Below are positions 1-6,684 of a DNA stretch of 43,984 nt, in pieces. The notes under the pieces were generated by a model. The model was not told the DNA's origin. It worked only from the letters and a program-made list of their open reading frames with translations, and did no database searches. The stretch is from Actinomycetes bacterium (GTDB lineage Bacteria; Actinomycetota; Actinomycetes; Actinomycetales; Dermatophilaceae): positions 1 through 43,984 of the forward strand of contig JAKPEG010000005.1 of NCBI GenBank assembly GCA_029552065.1. Reading direction: 5' to 3'. The first letter of the stretch is position 1. Each line of letters begins with the position of its first letter. The position numbers and the translations under genes are program-made.

Positions 1-465
1 CCCACTACCGGGCTCATCCCCGCTCGCGCGGGGCGGACATCGTCGTCCGCCTCGACGTCGACCTCGGCGCGGGCTCATCCCCGCTCGCGCGGGGCGGACC
101 AACGCGGCGCACGTGGCGAAGTCGGTCCGGACGGCTCATCCCCGCTCGCGCGGGGCGGACATCCGCGACCAAGCCGCATGGGCCCTCGACCAGGGCTCAT
201 CCCCGCTCGCGCGGGGCGGACGCGTCCCGCCACGTGTTGCGATAGAGCACGTAGGGCTCATCCCCGCTCGCGCGGGGCGGACTGGCATGAGGCGGTGGAA
301 GCGTGGGCGGTGGCGGGCTCATCCCCGCTCGCGCGGGGCGGACCCGAGCTACGCCGCCGCCCGCGCCCTCGACACGGGCTCATCCCCGCTCGCGCGGGGC
401 GGACCGCCAGCCCACACACCCCGGCCTCGACATGTACGGCTCATCCCCGCTCGCGCGGGGCGGAC
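1..465 (-). CRISPR. Type I-E CRISPR array, leader-proximal end
   Basis: Eight identical 28-nt repeats lie at 11-38, 72-99, 133-160, 194-221, 255-282, 316-343, 377-404 and 438-465, with an exact 61-nt period; bases 1-10 are part of another spacer, so the array continues left of the window. In the cas-gene orientation (minus strand) each repeat starts GTCCGCCCC, holds a 6-bp stem CCCCGC/GCGGGG closed by a GCGA tetraloop, and ends GGATGAGCC. Counting the next base gives the usual 29-nt repeat and 32-nt spacers, and Cas6e cutting at the stem base would leave an 8-nt 5' handle ATGAGCC(C/G). This is the repeat type of actinobacterial I-E systems and matches the adjacent cas genes. By gene order the repeat at 438-465 is leader-proximal, so the spacer at 405-437 should be the newest. 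I could not match any spacer to a target. Confidence 0.98.
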
Positions 466-485
466 ACTTGCTGACCAGCAACAAC
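466..485 (-). promoter_or_regulatory. Very short leader gap between cas2 and first repeat
   Basis: Only 20 bp separate the cas2 stop codon from the first repeat. Type I-E leaders normally carry the array promoter and an IHF-like bending site. Here any such signal must lie inside the 3' end of cas2, or the array must be read through from the cas operon. No convincing -10/-35 pair is visible in these 20 bp. Confidence 0.4.
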
Positions 486-854
486 CTACGGGGTTCGACC
501 GTTTCCCGTTCGGTTTCGTCGAGCGGCAGCCCGATACCGGGCCGCCTTGCTCCATCCCGCCCGACGCCCAGCTTCTCGCTCCTCGCGTGGCCGGCGAATG
601 AGCGTGAGGCCATCGTTGTCCACGACATCCCAGTCATGCCGGTGAGCCCGGAAGGCAAGCCGCTGCTCGTGCCTCAACGAGTAGACCATCAGCGCCTTTC
701 CGTCCTTCACGTGGTCCAGCACCTGCTGCCAGAGTTCGTCCCGAACGCGGGCGGAGACATGCCCAACGAACACGCCGGCCGAGATCTCGAGGAGCCACCG
801 CGTTACGTGCCCGCGAAGGCCGGCCGGGCAGGCGGTCAGCACCAGGACTACCAT
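486..854 (-). CDS. cas2: CRISPR-associated endonuclease Cas2 (type I-E)
   Basis: The 122-residue protein is the non-catalytic scaffold of the Cas1-Cas2 integrase that inserts new spacers. Residues 1-87 match Cas2e closely, including the strand MVVLVLTACP, the motif RGHVTRWLLEISAGVFVG and DGLTLI near residue 82. A basic tail follows with GWSKAA at 100-105; from memory this motif is common in actinobacterial Cas2e, so the length beyond the 94-residue E. coli protein is not an anomaly. I chose ATG at 854 because it begins the conserved first strand; upstream sequence in this frame is unrelated. The start overlaps the cas1 stop by 7 bp, which suggests translational coupling. The stop lies 20 bp from the first CRISPR repeat. 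Confidence 0.95.
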   Translation of the reverse strand: MVVLVLTACPAGLRGHVTRWLLEISAGVFVGHVSARVRDELWQQVLDHVKDGKALMVYSLRHEQRLAFRAHRHDWDVVDNDGLTLIRRPREEREAGRRAGWSKAARYRAAARRNRTGNGRTP

Positions 855-1810
855 CCCGGATCCACCTCCTCGCCATACGCTCGGCCACCCTCCACGACGC
901 GGTTTGCCCCATCCCACAAATGAATTCGGCTGTCCTGCTGGTCTTCGGACGATGCGTTGTGCGCGCTGAAGAGGCGCTTGATGTCGTCGGCACAGCGGGC
1001 TGCGAGCTGACCGCCGTAGAAGGCGTCACGCATCCTCACGCGCACCTCCGACCCAATGTCGTCGACCTCCTCCGCCATGGCGGCGACACCGAATGCCACC
1101 GGGATGGCGAGCTCGACGCGGTACAGGTCGGCCACATCGAACACGAACGAGCGTTGATGACCGGTGTGGATGAAGCCCAAGCCCGGTGAGCAACCAAGGG
1201 CCACGACTACTGCGTGGACGAGCCCGTAGAGGCATGAAGAGGCTGCCGAAAGGGCGCGGTTGAGCACGTCAGCCCCGTCGAAGTCCTCAGGGTCGTATTC
1301 ACGACGGGTCCACGTCACGCCGAACCGCTCCGAGGCATCGCGATAGGCCCGACGGACCCGGGCACCTTCGCGGCCGCGCAACTGCTGCATGGTCAACCCG
1401 CGTACATCTTCCCCAGGGAACCTCAGCGCGTACATGTCACGGGCAACTCGTAACCGCGACGACTGGTTGCTCACCAACGTCGCCTGCGCGATAAGCAGGC
1501 GGCTACCACTGGCCAGGCCGCGACCGTGGGCGTAATACCGCACACCGCTCTCCCCCACCCAGACGACGGTCGCCCCTGAGTCTGCTAGCAACGCGATCGC
1601 GGCATGGCTCACCCGTGTCCCGGGCCCGAGAAGCAAGGCATTCAGCGCAGCCCCGGGGATGTGAATGACCCCTCGTTCATCGCTGGCCGTGATGGCGTTG
1701 TCCTCGCGGTGAACAATGCAGCGCTCGAGGTACACGAAGCTCAGCCGATCCTCCACCCGGACGAGGTCCGAAAGGTCGGCTGGCGGCATGCCGGGAACCG
1801 GACGAGTCAT
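848..1810 (-). CDS. cas1: CRISPR-associated endonuclease/integrase Cas1 (type I-E)
   Basis: This 320-residue protein is the catalytic subunit of the Cas1-Cas2 spacer integrase. The four metal-binding and catalytic residues are present as E148 (in LRGREG), H215 (in GFIHTGH), D225 and D228 (in FVFDVAD). Each sits exactly seven residues later than its E. coli counterpart (E141, H208, D218, D221). Residues 1-95 give the N-terminal beta domain and the rest the alpha-helical domain. ATG at 1810 overlaps the cas6e TGA in an ATGA junction, and the 3' end overlaps the cas2 start, so it sits within a tightly coupled operon. Nothing in it looks degraded, so adaptation is probably active. Confidence 0.97.
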   Translation of the reverse strand: MTRPVPGMPPADLSDLVRVEDRLSFVYLERCIVHREDNAITASDERGVIHIPGAALNALLLGPGTRVSHAAIALLADSGATVVWVGESGVRYYAHGRGLASGSRLLIAQATLVSNQSSRLRVARDMYALRFPGEDVRGLTMQQLRGREGARVRRAYRDASERFGVTWTRREYDPEDFDGADVLNRALSAASSCLYGLVHAVVVALGCSPGLGFIHTGHQRSFVFDVADLYRVELAIPVAFGVAAMAEEVDDIGSEVRVRMRDAFYGGQLAARCADDIKRLFSAHNASSEDQQDSRIHLWDGANRVVEGGRAYGEEVDPGW

Positions 1811-2481
1811 TGCGGGGCCAACGTCAAGAGTCCGCAGCCGTATCCCTTGGCGCGCCCCACCCCATGCGTCAGAGCGTGCCGGAGCGCCTCGGCGTCCTCC
1901 ACCTGCAAGAGGCCGTCGAACGTGGCCGTCGTGAGCTCGACCCGATCACGCCTGGGACCATCGTCAGTGATGCTGCGGCGACCGAACGTCGCCGTTGAAC
2001 GACCCCGAACCCCAACCTGCAGCTCCCCCAAACCATTACGGGGAATGGACACTCCGATTCGGTCCACTCTCGCCAGCAGCCAACCCAGCTGGTGGTCCAC
2101 GGTCACATGCGGCAACACCTTGCCCCGCACCCCAGGACCTTGGGACAACGACCGGACCGGGTTGGCCGTCAGGCGAAACCTCCACTGTTGGCCGACCCTC
2201 AGACGGCCGAGGAACGGGTCGTAGCTACGCGTCTCCCACGTCGCTTCCGTGGGCCAGCCCACCTGCTCGACCATGCCGGTAAGGTCCGGCCGACCGGGAC
2301 TGACGAGGTAGAGGGCCAGGCGGCTGCTGTCGCGCTCGGCGTCGATCCGCCAGAGGATCCGCCCGGGCACCGAACCAGGAGGTATGCCGCCCATCACCAA
2401 GGCATGGGCAACGTGTGGTGAGGCGAGCATCCGCTTTGTCGTCACCCTGGTGGGATTGAGGAACATCCTGGTCAGGAACAT
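1807..2481 (-). CDS. cas6e: CRISPR pre-crRNA endoribonuclease Cas6e (CasE/Cse3)
   Basis: The 224-residue protein should cut the pre-crRNA at the base of the repeat hairpin and stay bound to the 3' stem as a Cascade subunit. It begins MFLTRMFLNP, the usual first strand of the double ferredoxin-like fold. Candidate catalytic histidines are H23 and H26 in SPHVAHAL; H26 aligns best with the family histidine. The C-terminal glycine-rich RNA-binding loop is GVGRAKGYGCG at 207-217. ATG at 2481 shares one base with the cas5e TAA stop (TAATG), and its own TGA overlaps the cas1 ATG. Confidence 0.95.
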   Translation of the reverse strand: MFLTRMFLNPTRVTTKRMLASPHVAHALVMGGIPPGSVPGRILWRIDAERDSSRLALYLVSPGRPDLTGMVEQVGWPTEATWETRSYDPFLGRLRVGQQWRFRLTANPVRSLSQGPGVRGKVLPHVTVDHQLGWLLARVDRIGVSIPRNGLGELQVGVRGRSTATFGRRSITDDGPRRDRVELTTATFDGLLQVEDAEALRHALTHGVGRAKGYGCGLLTLAPQ

Positions 2482-3182
2482 TACGAGCCTCCCAATGGGG
2501 CAAGGAAGTCCACACCGTCCCGGCCATCGGAGTTGTCCACGGTGACCGGATCGAGCCGGGCTACCTCCCGCCAGGTGTAGTCCCGTCTCTCGGGTGAGTA
2601 GGACAGCGGGACATCGCGGATGGTCTCAACGTCGCCGTTCGAGTCCCCCGACGTCGCGTCGACCAGCATCTCGAGAGATACCCGACGCCCCGTTTGTCGC
2701 CGATACCAAGGTGCCGCCTGCCAGGGCACCGCGCGCAGTACCGCCCCGACGTCGCCGTCAGCCACCCCGAGGGACACCCGCCCTTCCGTCGGGCACGAGC
2801 GGCGCCCAAGGTAGAGCGGGTACACCGGATGACGCAGAGCTTCGTCCAGCGCCCCGAGCAGGGTTGGGTCCCCCTCGACCGCAGCGACGAAGACCGCGTC
2901 GGCCAGGTAGTAGCGATAGGACAACGGCATCGGCTTGCCATCCGACCACCGGATCGCGGTTTGAAAGTCTCGGGTCAGGCGTCCCGGCTGGTCCACGCGT
3001 ACACCAAACCGCAGGCCTGCCAGGTCGTCGATCGGGTCGGTCCGCCGTCTTCCCTCAGCGGCCGCGAGAAGTCCGAGCACGCCGCTCTTCGTTGGCTCGG
3101 CCCGGGTCTCTCGGCGGGTGAACCGACTGCTGGCCCCCCAGGACTGCAGCGGACCAGCCAGTCGCAAGACCAGCGCCTTCAC
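2481..3182 (-). CDS. cas5e: Cascade subunit Cas5e (CasD)
   Basis: The 233-residue protein caps the 5' handle of the crRNA in the Cascade complex. The N-terminus has the Cas5 signature LRLAGPLQSWG at 6-16, followed by the characteristic SRFTRRET and PTKSGVLGLLAAA region. A second conserved block, YRYYLADAVFVAAVEG, lies near 89-104. The start is GTG at 3182, overlapping the cas7e stop as GTGA; no other start fits the signature. Length matches the family. Like the rest of the locus it uses more A- and T-ending codons than the gatCAB region next door. Confidence 0.94.
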   Translation of the reverse strand: MKALVLRLAGPLQSWGASSRFTRRETRAEPTKSGVLGLLAAAEGRRRTDPIDDLAGLRFGVRVDQPGRLTRDFQTAIRWSDGKPMPLSYRYYLADAVFVAAVEGDPTLLGALDEALRHPVYPLYLGRRSCPTEGRVSLGVADGDVGAVLRAVPWQAAPWYRRQTGRRVSLEMLVDATSGDSNGDVETIRDVPLSYSPERRDYTWREVARLDPVTVDNSDGRDGVDFLAPLGGS

Positions 3183-4318
3183 GACGGTTCAGACGCGCCG
3201 ACCGCGGCCAGGACGATCCGCTCGACCTGGTCGGCGAGGTCATCGAGCCCGACGACCTCCCCGAGCTCACTGAGCGACTCCGCGGCCGCCCCGGCATACG
3301 CCACCAGTGTGCGCTCGGGCTGGCTGACGAAGGCGGTGACCGCAGCGGCCTGTTCGATAAGTCGCCGCGCCGACTCAGAGACACGGCCCTCCCCTGCACG
3401 CGTCGAGACCGCTCGCTCATAAGCACCGACGAGGTTGACCGGCTGGTCGCGCCGGAACATCACGACGAGCCCGTCGGCCACCGTGCGGTTGGCGAAGGTG
3501 TTTTGCTTGCCGGTAGGCATGGATCGGACGAAGTCGAGCAGGAATGCCCGCGCGGCTCGTGCCGTGGCGTCCGCGCTGCCCAGATTGGCCTGCAGCCCCG
3601 CGACGTTGACGGTTGCGTAGCGGTACAGCGTCGATGAGTTGAACTCCACCGTTCCCAGCATCCCGGCTCCGGTCTCCTCGCCCTGCTCGTCGGTGAGGTC
3701 GTCCACCGCGGTGAAGTAGTCGCTCTCGTCATCGACGCCGTGCGTGCTCAGCGCGTGTGCCACTTGCACCGAGGCATCGACGCTCAGCTCCTTGTTGTCG
3801 GCGACCATCCGCCCGAACAAGGCGACCTCGACGCCGTGCTCACGGTCGAGGGCCTCGATGACCTCCTTGCGGGAGGGTGCCTTGTCGGATGCCGCCGCCA
3901 GGGCGGCCAGTCGTTCGATCTGTCGCCGGGACAGGAAGATCAGGTACTCGGTCTGCGCCACCTTGGGAGCAGCCTCCTTCGGTGCGTTCTTCGCGGGCCG
4001 CGGTGCCTTCCCCGAGATGCCTGCCGCAGCCAACGTGGCGGTCGCACGTTCGACCGCCTCGGCTGGCTCGAGTCCGTGCTGTCGGGTCAGGAGGTCAGCG
4101 ACCAACTCGATCGAGCGCTTTGTCCGGACACCGAGGTCTGCGCGGTCGGTCCGCTTGGCGAACTCGTCCCGGGTGGCCCGCTTCCAGGCCTGGCTGCTGA
4201 CCCGGGCGCGGCGCACCCCCCCGTAGACCGCGGACTTGGGCGATCCGGTGTCGTCCCGGTTGAGATTGCTCGGCGGGACGGTCTGCAGGACGTGGATGTC
4301 GATGTACATGGGTTCCAT
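3179..4318 (-). CDS. cas7e: Cascade backbone subunit Cas7e (CasC/Cse4)
   Basis: This protein of 379 residues forms the six-copy helical backbone that binds the crRNA spacer. The diagnostic N-terminal run is present: PSNLNRDD at 16-23, then GSPKSAVYGGV and RARVSSQAWKRATRDEF. The middle carries the variable thumb and palm insertions, and TVEFNSSTLYRYATVNV plus SMPTGKQNTFANRT mark the conserved core. ATG at 4318 has a GGAGA Shine-Dalgarno-like sequence about 6 nt upstream; a second in-frame ATG at 4309 is possible. There are 13 bp between the cse2 stop and this start, one of the few non-overlapping junctions in the operon, which fits a need for its own ribosome loading because six copies per complex are required. 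Confidence 0.96.
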   Translation of the reverse strand: MEPMYIDIHVLQTVPPSNLNRDDTGSPKSAVYGGVRRARVSSQAWKRATRDEFAKRTDRADLGVRTKRSIELVADLLTRQHGLEPAEAVERATATLAAAGISGKAPRPAKNAPKEAAPKVAQTEYLIFLSRRQIERLAALAAASDKAPSRKEVIEALDREHGVEVALFGRMVADNKELSVDASVQVAHALSTHGVDDESDYFTAVDDLTDEQGEETGAGMLGTVEFNSSTLYRYATVNVAGLQANLGSADATARAARAFLLDFVRSMPTGKQNTFANRTVADGLVVMFRRDQPVNLVGAYERAVSTRAGEGRVSESARRLIEQAAAVTAFVSQPERTLVAYAGAAAESLSELGEVVGLDDLADQVERIVLAAVGASEPS

Positions 4319-4331
4319 GGCGGTCTCCGGT

Positions 4332-4997
4332 TCAGTTGTCGGTCGGGGGGATTGCAGGCTCAGACGGGACCGTGTCCTCGTCGTCTCCAGCCTGCTCGGT
4401 GGGCCTGCGGTAGAGGTCGCGACCCCAGCTCAGCAGCACCCGATCTGCGCCACCGGTGCTGAGCCGGTAGAGGTCGATGCTGAGCCGTGCGTAGTCCAAC
4501 GGCACTTCGTTGGCGCGAAGCAAGGTGATCAGGCTCCGTAGGTGGTGGAGTCGCTGCTCCTGGTTTGTCGCGGTGGCCACGCTGTGGAAGCGCCGCAACA
4601 GCGAGGGCTGGATCTGGTCGGACCCGCCGAGCCGACGTGAGAGCTGCGCCACCGCTCGGCCCAACGACGGCCCCGGCGTGTGCATGGGGGCGCGTCGGGA
4701 CTGCTGGTGGGTGGCCCACAGCACCAAGGCGGCGTGCACGGCATACTCAGCGCTTCCGGGCCCGTCGGGGGAGTCTGACAGCAGTCGATCGGGTATGCCG
4801 GCCAGGGTCACCTGCCAGGTCCGCACATCGCCGGCTGGGTCGCCGACCTTCGCCTGGCGCAGAGCCGCCAGGCTGGCCGCGGCGTGCGGCGTCGACTGCG
4901 CTCGGCCGTCGGCCGGGAGGTACTGGGGCTGCAGTCGACCGATGACCCGGGCGACGTGCCGACCAACCTGGTCCCCTGGTCTCTCGTTCATCGTCAT
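4332..4997 (-). CDS. cse2: Cascade small subunit Cse2 (CasB)
   Basis: The 221-residue helical protein is predicted to be the Cascade small subunit, present as a dimer and stabilising the displaced strand of the R-loop. Support comes from position between cse1 and cas7e and from the all-helical basic sequence with RLGGSDQIQPSLLRRFHSVATA and the C-terminal DLYRLSTGGADRVLLSWGRDLYR block, which is typical of CasB. It is somewhat longer than E. coli Cse2 (160 residues) because of an acidic C-terminal tail. The start is ATG at 4997 (a second ATG lies at 4991), two bases after the cse1 TGA; the junction TGACGATG is the same string as at cas3/cse1. Confidence 0.9.
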   Translation of the reverse strand: MTMNERPGDQVGRHVARVIGRLQPQYLPADGRAQSTPHAAASLAALRQAKVGDPAGDVRTWQVTLAGIPDRLLSDSPDGPGSAEYAVHAALVLWATHQQSRRAPMHTPGPSLGRAVAQLSRRLGGSDQIQPSLLRRFHSVATATNQEQRLHHLRSLITLLRANEVPLDYARLSIDLYRLSTGGADRVLLSWGRDLYRRPTEQAGDDEDTVPSEPAIPPTDN

Positions 4998-4999
4998 CG

Positions 5000-6682
5000 T
5001 CAGTCCTCGCCTTCGGAGTCGTCGATCGGATCGGTCGGGTGCGGCGGCAGGCCGGCTGGGGTCGCCGCTGGAAGTGCCTTGGCCAATCCGGCCCGGAACC
5101 AGCGGGCGGCGAGGGCGGAGTCGAGATGCCGGGACGAGCCGGGGCCGCCGACCGAGCGCCCCACCCAGGCCGGCCGACCGGCGCTGCGTACAAGGTCGTC
5201 GCCGAGCCGCACCAGCGCGGACCTGACCTGGTCCTGCCACGATCGGGCAAGGTCGTCCAGGTCAGCCGCTGGGGTGAGACGGTCGAGCCACGGCGGGAAG
5301 AGCCGGTCCAATTCGGCATAGGCGGCTTCTCCGGCTCGCTCCCGTCGGCCCTCCGTGGTGTCGCGCTCACCGGAGGCCTCCGCCAGGTTGCCGGCCAGGC
5401 CACGCAGCGCCGCGACCGCCGTCTCCGTACTGGCGACCATCTCGCGCAGCAGGGACCGGAGGTCTTCGCTTGCGAAGACTGCCGCCCGAAGCCGAATTCC
5501 GTCCTCGGTGATGCTCGCGATCGTGCTGCTCTGCGAGCCGTACACAACACCGACCGCCCGCAACTGCACGGGCAAAGTGGCGGGAAGTGCTGCACTATCC
5601 ACGAGCTCGGCGATCCACTCGAGCACCCCGGGTGCCAGGCTCGCGGCCGGTTCGTGCGAGGCCCCGCCACCGGTGGGGCGGGCCTGGGGCAGCAGTCCCG
5701 GCAGCCCGCGCCACAGCGCTCGCTCGGGGTCGTGCGATCGGGGCATGTAGACGGTGCCACCGTGCTGCTTCTCCTGCGCGAGACTTCGCCGCCACGCGCT
5801 GTGCGGCTCGAGCCGCTGCCGGTTGCGCGGGTGGATGGGGTCGCCGTTGCTGATGAGCGCGTCGGTCACACGGTCCCCCGACCTGACCAGCCGCACCCTG
5901 CGGGACTGCCAGGTGAGCAGGTCGGCCGGGCCTGCGGGCTCTTCGTGTCCGCGCTCCGGAGCGGCGGTCGACGGTGGGCGTTCCCAGACCGGCCTGTCCT
6001 CGTCCCGACTTGCCCCGGCGAGCGCGTCGAGGTTGAGAGCCAGACTCAGCAGGAGTGTGTCCTTGAGCGTGCGCCCCTGCGGCAGGAGGATCCCGCACCA
6101 ACCAGCCCACCCGATGCCGATCGGGTAACCCTTCCCACCCTTGACCCGTGGGTCGCCGTGCGCCCCGCTCTTGATACCCGACGGGTCGTAGGCATGCACG
6201 TGGACCAACCACCGTGCTGCCTCCGCCAGATCGATCGATTCCAGGCCGACTCCGGCGCGCGTGGTGAAGAACTGCTCGCCGTCCGGCTGGTCGGCAATGA
6301 GCTTGCCCAAGCCGCTGGTCTTGTTGGCCGACAACGTCGCCACCTGCATGAACGGCACAGCCGGGTGCACCAGGTCGAAGCGGTCCCGATGGGCCTCGAG
6401 GTAGCCGTCGATGAGCTCCGCGGGCAGCTCGTCGGCTTTCCACCACCGCTCCCAGGCCTCGACACGATCCTCGGCTGTGGCGGGCACGGGCAGGGCGCGG
6501 TAGAGGATCGCGAGCAGCAGTCGCAGCAAGGCGACCTCTTGCGTCGGCAGATCGCCGGCAAGACCGGTCAACTGGTGGGCAGCCTTGAAGGTCTGGCAGA
6601 TCGACATCCTCGTCGTCTCGCCACCGGGTCCACGCACGACAAGCCACGGCTCGTCCAGGAGGTTGAATGAGTCGGGAGGCAT
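5000..6682 (-). CDS. cse1: Cascade large subunit Cse1 (CasA/Cas8e)
   Basis: The 560-residue protein recognises the PAM and recruits Cas3. It opens with the CasA signature FNLLDEPWLVV at 6-16 and carries the expected PTQEVALLRLLLAILYRAL, AVPFMQV and FTTRAG stretches of the N-terminal domain, followed by a C-terminal four-helix bundle rich in AR and EA. ATG at 6682 lies two bases after the cas3 TGA (TGACGATG), so translation of cse1 is probably coupled to cas3. Length is close to other actinobacterial Cse1 proteins (about 500-560). No frameshift or internal stop is seen. Confidence 0.95.
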   Translation of the reverse strand: MPPDSFNLLDEPWLVVRGPGGETTRMSICQTFKAAHQLTGLAGDLPTQEVALLRLLLAILYRALPVPATAEDRVEAWERWWKADELPAELIDGYLEAHRDRFDLVHPAVPFMQVATLSANKTSGLGKLIADQPDGEQFFTTRAGVGLESIDLAEAARWLVHVHAYDPSGIKSGAHGDPRVKGGKGYPIGIGWAGWCGILLPQGRTLKDTLLLSLALNLDALAGASRDEDRPVWERPPSTAAPERGHEEPAGPADLLTWQSRRVRLVRSGDRVTDALISNGDPIHPRNRQRLEPHSAWRRSLAQEKQHGGTVYMPRSHDPERALWRGLPGLLPQARPTGGGASHEPAASLAPGVLEWIAELVDSAALPATLPVQLRAVGVVYGSQSSTIASITEDGIRLRAAVFASEDLRSLLREMVASTETAVAALRGLAGNLAEASGERDTTEGRRERAGEAAYAELDRLFPPWLDRLTPAADLDDLARSWQDQVRSALVRLGDDLVRSAGRPAWVGRSVGGPGSSRHLDSALAARWFRAGLAKALPAATPAGLPPHPTDPIDDSEGED

Positions 6683-6684
6683 CG

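Noticed and set aside
466-530. A separate array promoter next to the first repeat
   Set aside because: No -10/-35 pair with acceptable spacing is visible on the minus strand.
113-923. Several open frames running through the CRISPR array
   Set aside because: They translate the repeat units in different frames and have no family features; the period of 61 nt explains their repetitive sequence.
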